A stretch of 64,000 bases of DNA, from assembly GCA_032158295.1 (NCBI GenBank), contig CM063250.1, positions 4,637,001-4,701,000 on the forward strand. The letters run 5' to 3'. How positions within the stretch are numbered: the stretch's first letter is position 1; each line of letters starts with the position of its first letter. The position numbers and the translations under genes are program-made. The notes beneath the pieces were generated by a model, which did not search any database, was not told the origin of the DNA, and worked only from the letters and a program-made list of their open reading frames with translations. The stretch comes from Pycnopodia helianthoides (lineage: Eukaryota; Echinodermata; Asteroidea; Forcipulatida; Asteriidae). Below are positions 49,001-49,163 of this stretch, in pieces.

Positions 49001-49067
49001 GATAAACTGTAAACACTATAAACAACACAAATGGAGCCCCGCTCCATGCAAACACTGGTCCAGCCAT
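976..49067 (-). CDS. LDL receptor-related protein (LRP / yolk-receptor-like), 33 exons, 3' end outside window
   Basis: This is a multi-exon gene read right to left; the individual exons are listed below. Every junction has GT/AG borders and the phases fit throughout, giving 4543 coding bases (residues 1 to about 1515). Domain order: signal peptide (1-26), eight LDLa modules (27-369), two EGF modules (369-454), YWTD propeller (454-720), EGF (720-761), eleven LDLa modules (about 762-1202), two EGF modules (1202-1286), and a second YWTD propeller that is still incomplete at the window edge. Proteins of this family are single-pass endocytic receptors: LDLa modules bind basic ligand surfaces through calcium, and the propeller/EGF unit releases ligand at low pH. 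The 8-LDLa start is VLDLR-like, while the two-cluster plan recalls LRP1/LRP2 and invertebrate vitellogenin receptors. I cannot choose the orthologue without a tree. The transmembrane segment and NPxY tail lie beyond the left edge. Confidence is high for the family and low for the exact orthologue. Confidence 0.93.
1313..1540 (+). repeat. tRNA-headed SINE-like repeat, family A
   Basis: Contains GGCTCAATTGGTAGAG (A box) and CAGGTTCAAGTCCTG (B box), ending in TCAATTTTTCTTTGTTCAA. Other copies: 10787-10860, 16725-16815, 17930-18080, 18110-18255, 24905-24990, 25230-25680 and a 3' piece near 54950-55085. Confidence 0.78.
1801..1972 (+). repeat. Dispersed repeat S, partial copy
   Basis: Shares GTAGATTTTGTTCTTTAGAG (as its complement) and the end motif GGTGTTACCGCAAACCGAA with larger copies at 7616-7922 (opposite strand) and 13490-13828. 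Confidence 0.7.
2165..2312. repeat. Decayed foldback repeat H (AATTTCATAGAGCTGC family)
   Basis: Contains GGTATTCTGGCTGGTAA, TTGTTGTGCTTAGCTA and a GCAGCTC...GGGCCC end, resembling the better copies at 18371-18564 and 36951-37152, but diverged. Confidence 0.45.
2392..2568 (-). CDS. LRP-like exon 32: propeller 2 blade with basic insertion
   Basis: Residues 1376-1435. [15 protein letters not shown], then [11 protein letters not shown], then [11 protein letters not shown] ... [13 protein letters not shown] typical blade would pass from YFADQ almost directly to IxVA; here about 14 extra residues include RGRR (2511-2522), a furin-type pattern. Phase 2-2, acceptor CAG, donor GTAAGG. Confidence 0.82.
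3205..3346 (-). CDS. LRP-like exon 31: propeller 2, next blade
   Basis: Residues 1329-1376. [15 protein letters not shown] ... [11 protein letters not shown]: a clear YWTD-type repeat (YFTD). It changes phase from 1 to 2. The acceptor CAG is followed directly by GTAAGC, so the border sequence also reads as a strong donor. Donor of this exon is GTGAGT. Confidence 0.87.
3545..4096. repeat. 47-bp minisatellite in intron 30
   Basis: About 12 units with core CTCCCCTTGGCCTGAAGAAG, most 47 bp and some shortened to about 38 bp. Because 47 is not a multiple of 3, three units make an open 141-bp block, which explains the long but non-genic reading frames across it. It starts about 50 bp past the exon 30 donor. 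Confidence 0.93.
4149..4277 (-). CDS. LRP-like exon 30: propeller 2, first strands
   Basis: Residues 1286-1329. [20 protein letters not shown] ... [10 protein letters not shown] opens the second YWTD propeller. Acceptor TAG; donor GTTTGT is weak. The first 26 coding bases and about 100 bp of the upstream intron recur near-identically at 60034-60168 inside a MITE. A 47-bp minisatellite starts about 50 bp past the donor. Confidence 0.85.
4575..4947 (-). repeat. Dispersed MITE-like repeat R
   Basis: Ends in CACTATGAAAAT...TTC and its inverse, with a body including AAGTGCAGGATTTGGCT. Copies at 7995-8388, 29096-29447 and 30976-31250 cover the same body in both orientations. Confidence 0.75.
4950..5108. 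repeat. Dispersed repeat T
   Basis: Shares CATGAAAGTTTCAGCTGA and a GCGAGGTGGCAGCGGGTA-type stretch with inverted or diverged copies at 32410-32590 and about 49690-49860. Confidence 0.6.
5186..5314 (-). CDS. LRP-like exon 29: calcium-binding EGF module E
   Basis: Residues 1243-1286. [11 protein letters not shown] ... [12 protein letters not shown] ... DCKAIG. It has the DINEC calcium motif and the Asn beta-hydroxylation pattern CxNxxxxYxCxC. It precedes the second propeller as EGF module B precedes the first. Phase 1-1, donor GTGAGT, acceptor CAG. Confidence 0.89.
5544..5666 (-). CDS. LRP-like exon 28: EGF module D
   Basis: Residues 1202-1243. [28 protein letters not shown] ... CE, a six-cysteine EGF module without the calcium-binding start. 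Phase 1-1, acceptor TAG, donor GTTAGT. Confidence 0.86.
5765..5928. repeat. GGTCTC/GAGACC-rich stretch
   Basis: Within about 165 bp the words GGTCTC, GAGACC and GAGATC recur many times on both strands. No longer unit or TIR was defined; probably an irregular simple-repeat derivative. Confidence 0.5.
5995..6055 (-). repeat. SINE-like repeat family C, head only
   Basis: The minus strand reads GGCCGAGCGGTCAAGCGCAACGG-like tRNA(Ser/Leu)-type head sequence. Fuller copies: 9201-9585 (plus strand); 15640-15890, 19770-20112 and 24075-24410 (minus strand). Confidence 0.6.
6210..6326 (-). CDS. LRP-like exon 27: LDLa module 19 (last of second cluster)
   Basis: Residues 1163-1202. [32 protein letters not shown]. 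It completes the preceding module's sixth cysteine and ends the second cluster of eleven modules. Phase 1-1, donor GTGAGT, acceptor CAG after a T-rich tract. Confidence 0.88.
6480..6665. repeat. Decayed foldback repeat H
   Basis: Ends in TATGGAATTGGGCCCA and contains TGCTAAGCAATATTTG and GTGCTTAGCA. A similar decayed unit lies at 7305-7495. It occupies the intron between exons 26 and 27. Confidence 0.5.
6986..7108 (-). CDS. LRP-like exon 26: LDLa module 18
   Basis: Residues 1122-1163. [33 protein letters not shown]. As in exon 23, the sixth cysteine codon is split, T here and GT from exon 27. Phase 1-1, donor GTAAGT, acceptor CAG. Confidence 0.88.
7305..7495. repeat. Decayed foldback repeat H
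   Basis: Begins near TTCACAAAGTTGTTCAGCAG and ends TCTATGAAATTGGGCC. It shares the interior GAGTGGAGCGCCAGTCGCA-type stretch with 6480-6665. Confidence 0.5.
7616..7922 (-). repeat. Dispersed repeat S, long copy
   Basis: Inverted relative to 1801-1972 and 13490-13828. It contains CTACTTTGCTGTGTAGAT, a TACCTGGGCAGG stretch and TTTCGACTAGCTTGCTCTAG. Confidence 0.75.
7995..8388 (+). repeat. Dispersed MITE-like repeat R
   Basis: Starts CACTATGTAAATCTTTGCTG and ends in TTTTCATAGTGTG, forming short terminal inverted repeats. Body matches 4575-4947 in inverse orientation. Confidence 0.75.
9201..9585 (+). repeat. tRNA(Ser/Leu)-headed SINE-like repeat, family C, longest copy
   Basis: Head GGCCGAGCGGTCAAGCGCAC with B box GAGTTCGAGTCCTGG, body GATGGGACATCAAGCCG, and tail AAGCGCTATATAAAAAC followed by ATT repeats. 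The tail matches many marine SINE-like ends. The overlapping open frame (9123-9791) is not a gene. Confidence 0.78.
9694..9733. repeat. C-rich tract
   Basis: Nearly pure C with a few T and A. Confidence 0.85.
10066..10185 (-). CDS. LRP-like exon 25: LDLa module 17
   Basis: Residues 1082-1122. [34 protein letters not shown]. Degenerate first acidic positions (CNT, EEC) but SDE kept. Phase 1-1, donor GTAAGT, acceptor CAG. The next intron (about 3 kb) is almost filled by repeats. Confidence 0.87.
10511..10630 (-). CDS. LRP-like exon 24: LDLa module 16
   Basis: Residues 1042-1082. [32 protein letters not shown]. It supplies the last two bases of the preceding module's sixth cysteine. A potential N-glycosylation sequon (NFT) sits in the ligand-facing half. 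Acceptor AAG (less common than CAG), donor GTAAGA. Confidence 0.86.
10787..10860 (-). repeat. SINE-like repeat family A, partial
   Basis: Minus strand carries the B box (GGTTCAAATCCCGC) and TCAATTTTTCTTTGTTCAA. Confidence 0.7.
11065..11190. repeat. Diverged hairpin repeat (related to 21355-21520)
   Basis: Contains GAGAATATTTTCTAGAGTTG and AATATTCTCTCCATTTCACG arms, and ACATTCATTATTTGTATTATATAA as in the 21-kb copy. Confidence 0.5.
11184..11500. repeat. TIR repeat I, diverged copy
   Basis: Terminal motifs TATATAACACCCAGGTAAAT and its inverse TATACTTGGGTGTTTCAT, with inner TCCTCCAATC. Same layout as 21025-21355. Confidence 0.55.
11615..11731 (-). CDS. LRP-like exon 23: LDLa module 15
   Basis: Residues 1003-1042. 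[31 protein letters not shown]. The sixth cysteine codon is split: T at the end of this exon and GT from the next, so the module is completed only by splicing. Donor GTAAGA, phase 1-1. Confidence 0.88.
11857..11888. repeat. Short perfect hairpin
   Basis: CCTGTCTTTATCC, a 4-bp loop, then GGATAAAGACAGG. Intronic; no role evident. Confidence 0.7.
12344..12466 (-). CDS. LRP-like exon 22: LDLa module 14
   Basis: Residues 962-1003. [34 protein letters not shown]. Complete acidic site with tryptophan. Phase 1-1, donor GTAAGT, acceptor CAG. Confidence 0.89.
12602..12717. repeat. Short MITE-like inverted repeat
   Basis: Ends in GCTAGATGGCAGCAGAC and GTCTGCTGCCACCTAGC about 100 bp apart. Confidence 0.65.
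13063..13182 (-). CDS. LRP-like exon 21: LDLa module 13
   Basis: Residues 922-962. [32 protein letters not shown]. Variant calcium site (CNG, DEC). Phase 1-1, donor GTAAGT, acceptor CAG after a pyrimidine-rich tract. Confidence 0.88.
13258..13425 (+). repeat. SINE-like repeat family D
   Basis: TTGGCTCAGTGG head, CAGTTCGAATCCCACC B box and the GTGTGGATTGGGTTTTTCAG body. Followed immediately by repeat S. Confidence 0.75.
13490..13828 (+). repeat. Dispersed repeat S, abutting exon 20
   Basis: Best copy of the family; it runs from GACGATGACTAGAGCAAGC to TACCGCAAACCGAATA. It contains a 32-bp internal tandem duplication (TCAGAACTGAGAAGTCTCCC) near 13655-13720. It ends 8 bp from exon 20, so it borders the intron donor. 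Confidence 0.78.
13836..13958 (-). CDS. LRP-like exon 20: LDLa module 12
   Basis: Residues 881-922. [35 protein letters not shown] strongly acidic, complete site with tryptophan, of the kind expected to bind lysine-rich ligands. Phase 1-1, donor GTAAGT. A repeat element ends about 8 bp from the donor side. Confidence 0.89.
14075..14155 (+). repeat. SINE-like repeat family B, head only
   Basis: AAGCTCGGTGATCCTAGTGG head and GGGTTCGAATCTAACCC B box. Fuller copies: 17110-17325 (minus), 22290-22560 and 36305-36590 (plus). Confidence 0.7.
14194..14515 (+). repeat. MITE family E, copy 1
   Basis: Terminal inverted repeats AAGGCCCTGTACACTATTGG and its counterpart CCAAAAGTGTACAATACCTT. Interior contains AATTATCGCGCACGATAATT, a perfect palindrome. 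Nearly the same unit lies inverted at 21530-21871. Confidence 0.85.
14528..14790. repeat. 130-bp tandem duplication including exon 19 3' end
   Basis: AACTTGTTTTATTCTTTGTC starts both copies, and CACAAGATAACTCATC (14639) matches CGCAAGATAACTCATC at the exon 19 end (14769). Each copy has the ACTCAC complement of a GTGAGT donor. The first copy is a non-functional exon-end fragment. Confidence 0.85.
14769..14888 (-). CDS. LRP-like exon 19: LDLa module 11
   Basis: Residues 841-881. [32 protein letters not shown]. Asn replaces Asp in CDG. Phase 1-1, acceptor TAG, donor GTGAGT. The 3' end of this exon and its donor recur 130 bp downstream in the intron as part of a tandem duplication. Confidence 0.88.
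15037..15392. repeat. MITE-like TIR repeat
   Basis: TTAAAGGCAAAGTATACCTT at one end and GAGTATACCTTCCCTTTA at the other. Inner arms GAGAAACATTTC...GAAACGTTTCTC also form a hairpin. Confidence 0.7.
15600..15890 (-). repeat. SINE-like repeat family C (with family F piece)
   Basis: Minus-strand head CGAGCGGTTCAGAGCACCGG and B box GGGTTCGAGTCTCGG. The left third matches the CTTCACAGTCCATAAGGATG stretch also seen at 23220-23330. Confidence 0.68.
15907..16135. repeat. MITE family G, copy 1
   Basis: Ends in TAGATAGTTCCCAGTAGACG and GCAACCTATCTATTA, with CATCTTTACGGGCA facing TGCCCGTAAAGATG. A second copy at 22058-22278 is about 90% identical by eye. Ends about 25 bp from exon 18. Confidence 0.82.
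16159..16287 (-). CDS. LRP-like exon 18: LDLa module 10
   Basis: Residues 798-841. [36 protein letters not shown]. Tryptophan and acidic site intact. Phase 1-1, donor GTAAGT. A MITE of about 230 bp ends roughly 25 bp from the donor side. Confidence 0.88.
16725..16815 (-). repeat. SINE-like repeat family A, head
   Basis: Minus strand reads GGGCTAGATAGCTCAGTTGG and AGGGAGACCGCCAACATA. Confidence 0.7.
16918..16987 (-). CDS. LRP-like exon 17: remainder of LDLa module 9
   Basis: Residues 775-798. A 70-bp exon starting exactly with the third cysteine ([23 protein letters not shown]), phase 0 to 1. Joined to exon 16 it restores six cysteines and the SDE calcium motif, which supports both boundaries. 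Acceptor CAG, donor GTGAGT. Confidence 0.84.
17110..17325 (-). repeat. SINE-like repeat family B
   Basis: Minus-strand head CTCGGTGGTCTAGTTGGTAA and B box GGATTCGAATCCCACC, then the body CACAGAACTCGGGGGAAGTA. Confidence 0.75.
17515..17692 (-). repeat. SINE-like repeat family F, copy 1, next to exon 16 donor
   Basis: Contains GGACTGTGAAGGGGGGTAAC, GGTGGCACGTTCCAC and CAAGGCCGAACGGCC (complement), ending in an A-rich tail 8-10 bp from exon 16. Inverted copy at 23088-23330. Confidence 0.72.
17701..17864 (-). CDS. LRP-like exon 16: EGF module C plus first part of LDLa module 9
   Basis: Residues 720-774. EGF module ([10 protein letters not shown] ... [16 protein letters not shown]) followed without a break by the first two cysteines of an LDLa module ([13 protein letters not shown]). 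It ends in phase 0 before GTGAAT. All other LDLa modules here are whole phase 1-1 exons, so this split is exceptional. The A-rich end of a SINE-like repeat begins about 10 bp past the donor. Confidence 0.85.
17930..18255. repeat. Inverted pair of family A SINE-like repeats
   Basis: One copy on the minus strand (17930-18080) and one on the plus strand (18110-18255) face each other head to head around a short spacer and could form a long stem in RNA. Confidence 0.75.
18371..18564. repeat. Foldback MITE-like repeat H
   Basis: Perfect-looking ends AGGGCCCAATTTCATAGAGC and GCTCTATGAAATTGGGCCCT, with an inner palindromic GCTTAAGCA/TTGTTAAGCAA arrangement. Best copy of the family. Confidence 0.85.
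18815..19047 (-). CDS. LRP-like exon 15: propeller 1, last blades
   Basis: Residues 642-720. [14 protein letters not shown] ... [17 protein letters not shown] ... [13 protein letters not shown]. The closing HPLRQ stretch matches the usual propeller-to-EGF link in LRPs. The exon switches phase from 2 back to 1. Acceptor TAG, donor GTAAGT. A piggyBac-like MITE lies 85 bp upstream in the intron. Confidence 0.9.
19133..19745. mobile_element. piggyBac-like MITE with TTAA target duplication
   Basis: TTAA at 19133-19136 and 19742-19745 flanks a 605-bp unit whose ends are CCCTTTCAGCCCCAAG and its exact complement. TTAA duplication plus CCC-start ends are the signature of piggyBac-type elements. It has no transposase frame, so it is non-autonomous. 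A decayed relative lies at about 54835-55480. Confidence 0.85.
19770..20112 (-). repeat. SINE-like repeat family C
   Basis: Minus-strand head GCCGAGCGGTTTAGTGTATC and B box GGGTTCGAATCCCGG, with the body CTTGAGCAAGACACTCAAC. Confidence 0.72.
20208..20378 (-). CDS. LRP-like exon 14: propeller 1, fourth and fifth blades
   Basis: Residues 585-642. YVYWTDWG ... IGRIGMDG ... WPNGLAIDY ... [11 protein letters not shown]: two consecutive repeats with an intact YWTD and a variant YWVD. Phase 2-2, donor GTAAGT. The acceptor reads CAG|GTATGT, so the first exon bases resemble a splice donor. Confidence 0.91.
20668..20850 (+). repeat. SINE-like repeat family D
   Basis: GGTTGGCCCAGTGG head, CGGTTTGAATCCTGC B box, ACGTGGATTGGGTTTTCAG body. 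Confidence 0.72.
21025..21355. repeat. TIR repeat I
   Basis: TTATATAAGACCCAAGCAGA and its approximate inverse TACTTGGATGTTATATAA, with inner TTGATTGGAGGAT / ATCCTCCAATCAA. Inner ACCGTGCATT words repeat. Confidence 0.68.
21355..21520. repeat. Hairpin (foldback) repeat
   Basis: Arms ATAATGAATGTTT ... AAAGATGGAATGTTC and their complements GAACATTCCATCTTT ... AAACATTCATTAT around a GGCTCCGCC centre. Confidence 0.78.
21530..21871 (-). repeat. MITE family E, copy 2, next to exon 13 donor
   Basis: Inverted relative to 14194-14515 with the same ends and the same central CGCGCGATAATT-type palindrome. It ends 17 bp from exon 13. Confidence 0.85.
21889..22017 (-). CDS. LRP-like exon 13: propeller 1, third blade
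   Basis: Residues 542-585. [19 protein letters not shown] ... [14 protein letters not shown] is a textbook YWTD repeat. Phase 2 at both ends; acceptor TAG, donor GTAAGA. A terminal-inverted-repeat MITE ends 17 bp from the donor side of this exon. Confidence 0.9.
22058..22278. repeat. MITE family G, copy 2
   Basis: Same TAGATAGTTCCCAGTAGACG and CAACCTATCTATTA ends as 15907-16135. It begins about 40 bp beyond the acceptor of exon 13. Confidence 0.82.
22290..22560 (+). repeat. SINE-like repeat family B
   Basis: CTCGGTGGTCTAGTTGGTAA head, GTGGGTTCGAATCCCAC (complete T-stem/B box) and the shared body. The head could almost fold as a tRNA, but the shared body and other copies mark it as a repeat. 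Confidence 0.76.
22776..23040 (-). CDS. LRP-like exon 12: propeller 1, first blades
   Basis: Residues 454-542. Starts with a family-typical strand ([14 protein letters not shown]) and contains two propeller repeats ([15 protein letters not shown], then GLAVDW). It ends in phase 2 inside VTK, before GTACGTGAG. A SINE-like repeat begins about 50 bp beyond the acceptor, so the A/T-rich acceptor region lies against repeat DNA. Confidence 0.9.
23088..23330 (+). repeat. SINE-like repeat family F, copy 2, near exon 12 acceptor
   Basis: Starts after a T/A-rich run with ATGAGATATCGCCCTACTCA, then GGGGCACGTTGCCACCTACT and CTTCACAGTCCACACGTAAG. Confidence 0.7.
23455..23795. repeat. Long foldback repeat J, copy 1
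   Basis: GGTGTAAAATGCCACTGTG near one end and AAAATGACATTTTACACC at the other, related to 37230-37690. Confidence 0.6.
24075..24410 (-). repeat. SINE-like repeat family C
   Basis: Minus-strand tail end at the left (AAAGCGCCTTGATCTAGCC), body CTTGAGCAAGGCACTTAGC, and degraded head near 24400. Confidence 0.7.
24456..24584 (-). CDS. LRP-like exon 11: calcium-binding EGF module B
   Basis: Residues 411-454. [12 protein letters not shown] ... [12 protein letters not shown] ... DCRVNYG. It has the calcium-binding EGF start (DxDEC) and the Asn beta-hydroxylation pattern CxNxxxxYxCxC. In LDL receptors this EGF pair packs against the following propeller. Phase 1-1, donor GTAAGT. Confidence 0.88.
24905..24990 (+). 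repeat. SINE-like repeat family A, 3' part
   Basis: GTTAAGCCGGAGGTTGCAGG followed by ATTCTTTGTTCACCCC. Confidence 0.62.
25230..25680 (+). repeat. SINE-like repeat family A, long copy
   Basis: Includes GACAAAATAGGGAGACCGCC, GGCTAGATAACTCAGTTG and the end TTCCTTGTTCAACCC. Left part shares CTGCCACTTCCCAGGTTG with the 1.3-kb copy. The overlapping 152-codon open frame is not a gene. Confidence 0.72.
25751..25876 (-). CDS. LRP-like exon 10: EGF module A
   Basis: Residues 369-411. Six-cysteine EGF-like module (NVNEC ... CAYQC ... [11 protein letters not shown] ... SC). It starts NVNEC rather than D-I-N-E-C because the first codon is split with exon 9. The acceptor is TAG in a short ATT-rich tract. 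Phase 1-1, donor GTAAGA. Confidence 0.88.
26245..26699. repeat. TIR repeat K
   Basis: GGGTCGATTTCACAAAG at the left and CTTTGTGAAATCGAGCCC at the right, 455 bp apart. Inner sequence includes GCTCAATAAAGATTGA, possibly a nested retroposed 3' end. Confidence 0.65.
27969..28079 (-). CDS. LRP-like exon 9: LDLa module 8 (last of first cluster)
   Basis: Residues 332-369. Short LDLa module: [33 protein letters not shown]. It closes the first cluster of eight modules, the number found in VLDL receptors. Phase 1-1, donor GTAAGT, acceptor CAG. Confidence 0.87.
28363..28729. repeat. MITE-like long-TIR repeat L
   Basis: AATAAGCCATTTGCGTGTTA at one end and its complement TAACTCGCAAATGGCTTATT at the other. 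A second inner pair, GAATTCCTCAGACTATAGAG with CTCTATAGTCTGAGGAATTC, is exact. Arms total over 80 bp. Confidence 0.85.
29096..29447 (+). repeat. Dispersed MITE-like repeat R
   Basis: CTATGAAAATCTTTGCTGTG to CATTTTCAAGAAGAACACTT. It lies 60 bp from exon 8 and ends with an extra ACTTAC (donor complement). Confidence 0.75.
29511..29630 (-). CDS. LRP-like exon 8: LDLa module 7
   Basis: Residues 292-332. LDLa module: [33 protein letters not shown]. The CDG and SDE motifs are intact; tyrosine sits at the usual tryptophan position. Phase 1-1, donor GTAAGT at 29505-29510. Confidence 0.88.
29808..30105. repeat. 55-bp minisatellite in intron 7
   Basis: Over five units built on TCTTCCCTAGGTCTTAAGGA, with two unit types (CCTGAACCATTTGG and CCAAGAACCTTCCG) alternating, so the higher-order period is about 110 bp. 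Confidence 0.88.
30353..30475 (-). CDS. LRP-like exon 7: LDLa module 6
   Basis: Residues 251-292. LDLa module: [33 protein letters not shown]. The acidic site is complete and preceded by the tryptophan typical of strong ligand-binding modules. Phase 1-1, donor GTAATT, acceptor CAG at 30476-30478. Confidence 0.88.
30976..31250 (-). repeat. Dispersed MITE-like repeat R, shortened
   Basis: GTGAAAATCTTCGTCTTG to AAAGATTTTTATAGTGTAAG, same body as 4575-4947 with a deletion. Confidence 0.68.
31300..31655 (+). repeat. MITE family E, diverged copy
   Basis: Contains GGCTAAAATGCTATCGTTTT, a TTTTTTTCACTATTTCC stretch and GGGTCACACAAAGTGCGGA, colinear with 14194-14515. Confidence 0.6.
31840..31977 (-). 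CDS. LRP-like exon 6: LDLa module 5
   Basis: Residues 205-251. LDLa module: [36 protein letters not shown]. The usual DxSDE is replaced by FAEDEDP and the 'DC' by 'HC', so this is a variant calcium site. Phase 1-1; donor GTCAGT is weaker than most in this gene. Confidence 0.86.
32410..32590. repeat. Dispersed repeat T
   Basis: GGCCAGAGATGCGGTTGGTA, CTCGCTAAACGTGGATGGAA and CAGCTGAAACTTTCACATGA match the inverse of 4950-5108. Confidence 0.62.
33001..33172. repeat. Palindromic MITE-like repeat M
   Basis: Ends AGCCCGGTTCATACTTCCTG and CAGGAAGTATGAACCGGGCT, each followed by iterated GCGAAT words, with TATTGACGTCAC facing GTGACGTCAATA. Confidence 0.88.
33258..33395 (-). CDS. LRP-like exon 5: LDLa module 4
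   Basis: Residues 159-205. LDLa module: [30 protein letters not shown], then an acidic extension before the last cysteine (DEAVHSC). Tryptophan and the acidic calcium site are intact. Phase 1-1, donor GTGAGT. A palindromic MITE lies about 85 bp beyond the donor. Confidence 0.88.
34032..34485. repeat. 228-bp tandem duplication
   Basis: GAATTCTGCTTGAAGGACTT starts at 34032 and again at 34259; both copies run to TATAAACCTTGGTTGAAG. Confidence 0.85.
34608..34637. repeat. CAGTACA short tandem repeat
   Basis: CAGTACA/CACAGTA repeated about four times. Confidence 0.8.
34819..34941 (-). CDS. LRP-like exon 4: LDLa module 3
   Basis: Residues 118-159. LDLa module: [30 protein letters not shown]. Asparagine replaces the first aspartate of CDG and arginine lies in the acidic loop, so ligand preference may differ from neighbouring modules. 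Phase 1-1, donor GTAAGT, acceptor CAG. Confidence 0.88.
35657..35797 (-). CDS. LRP-like exon 3: LDLa module 2
   Basis: Residues 71-118. LDLa module with a long spacer between cysteines 2 and 3 ([12 protein letters not shown]) and a complete acidic site ([16 protein letters not shown]). The tryptophan before CD and the D-x-D pattern are the family's usual lysine-recognition features. Phase 1-1, donor GTAAGT. Confidence 0.88.
36010..36250 (+). repeat. SINE-like repeat family C, degraded
   Basis: GTGGGTTTGAGTCCCAGTCA B-box region, then GATGGGACATCAAGCAG and ACATAAAAGAACCCAG as in 9201-9585. Confidence 0.65.
36305..36590 (+). repeat. SINE-like repeat family B, beside exon 2
   Basis: AAGCTCGGTGGTCTAGTGGC head, GAGTTCGAATCCCACTCG B box, and body TTCACAGTGCTCGGGAATGC. 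Short shared words (GCAAATTTAACA) occur at both ends. Confidence 0.75.
36610..36741 (-). CDS. LRP-like exon 2: LDLa module 1
   Basis: Residues 27-71. Six-cysteine LDLa module ([12 protein letters not shown] ... VCDGYSDC ... DELDC). The usual DGSDE calcium motif is interrupted (DGSATDE), a two-residue insertion that could alter metal binding. Phase 1 at both ends; acceptor CAG at 36742-36744 and donor GTACGT at 36604-36609. A SINE-like repeat ends a few tens of bases beyond the donor. Confidence 0.88.
36951..37152. repeat. Foldback MITE-like repeat H
   Basis: CAACTTCATAGAGCTGCTTT and AAGCAGCTCTATGAAATTGG ends, colinear with 18371-18564. Confidence 0.8.
37230..37690. repeat. Long foldback repeat J, copy 2
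   Basis: Inverted words: AACTTGTCAACATCCCAAAC against GTTTTGGGTGTTGACAAATT, and ATGGGTCAGTACATTTT-like arms. Related to 23455-23795. Confidence 0.65.
39416..39460. repeat. (GT)n microsatellite
   Basis: About 22 GT units. A shorter GT run follows at 39617-39637. Confidence 0.95.
39988..40027. repeat. (GA)n microsatellite
   Basis: About 20 GA units ending in GGGGAGC. Confidence 0.95.
41378..41576. repeat. Palindromic repeat in intron 1
   Basis: ACACATATGGACTGG faces CCAGTCCATATGTGT at the ends, and GGGGGACCTATTTCCC faces GGGAAATAGGTCCCCC near the centre. The right arm holds a 14-bp G run. Confidence 0.85.
41829..41944. repeat. Hairpin repeat in intron 1
   Basis: AACAACTATACCAGATTTCA and TGAAATC...TATAGTTGTT arms around an AT-rich centre. 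GTTTTATAACACACC/GGTGTGTTCTAAAAAC words link it to the palindrome at 41378-41576. Confidence 0.82.
42690..42985 (+). repeat. MITE family E, diverged copy
   Basis: GGGTGTACACAACATTAGTA start, CTTTTTCACTATTTTTCTCG and CCGATGACCGATTAAG interior resemble family E. Confidence 0.55.
45000..45095. repeat. Half copy of palindrome N
   Basis: ACTATGTTAAAATCTCTTTT, GTGTTGGTTCTGAAAAGAAC and CGGTGGTTAACCA match one arm of 62110-62345. Confidence 0.7.
45294..45342. repeat. C-rich tracts
   Basis: Three runs of 6-12 C separated by short AT words. Confidence 0.8.
46241..46634 (+). repeat. MITE subfamily E2, copy 1
   Basis: Ends TTAAAGGAACATTACAGAA and TTCTGTAATGTTCCTTTAA, exact complements. Interior includes GCTCAGTGAGCGTTTTATTC. 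Copies at 53179-53560 (inverted) and 60012-60529 (with insert). Confidence 0.9.
47240..48230. repeat. 610-bp tandem duplication, second copy deleted
   Basis: CCTAACTTTAAAAACAGTG begins at 47240 and 47850. The second copy lacks about 230 bp (47530-47758 equivalent) and an ACTTATTG word, then rejoins at GATTGATTTCAAGCCCATG. Confidence 0.88.
48989..49067 (-). CDS. LRP-like exon 1: start codon and signal peptide
   Basis: The ATG at 49065-49067 has a strong context (A at -3, G at +4) and an in-frame TGA five codons upstream, so it is the first possible start in this frame. It encodes 26 residues with a hydrophobic core ([12 protein letters not shown]) followed by QCT, a typical secretory signal. 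The exon ends in phase 1 before GTGAGT, matching the phase-1 start of exon 2 about 12 kb away. The distance to exon 2 makes the link an inference from phase and domain logic. Confidence 0.85.
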
Positions 49068-49155
49068 TGTTTGTGATCTTCAACTCTGATGATGCCAGCA
49101 ATCAGGCATTGGGAGACGCACCCGAAGATGGCACCAATTGTTCAGTGAGATTATT

Positions 49156-49163
49156 ATCTTATA
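49156..49163 (-). promoter_or_regulatory. Candidate TATA-like box upstream of LRP-like start
   Basis: The minus strand reads TATAAGAT about 90 bp upstream of the start codon, which would place transcription start near 49130. This rests on the motif alone. An AT-rich genome makes chance matches common. Confidence 0.22.
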
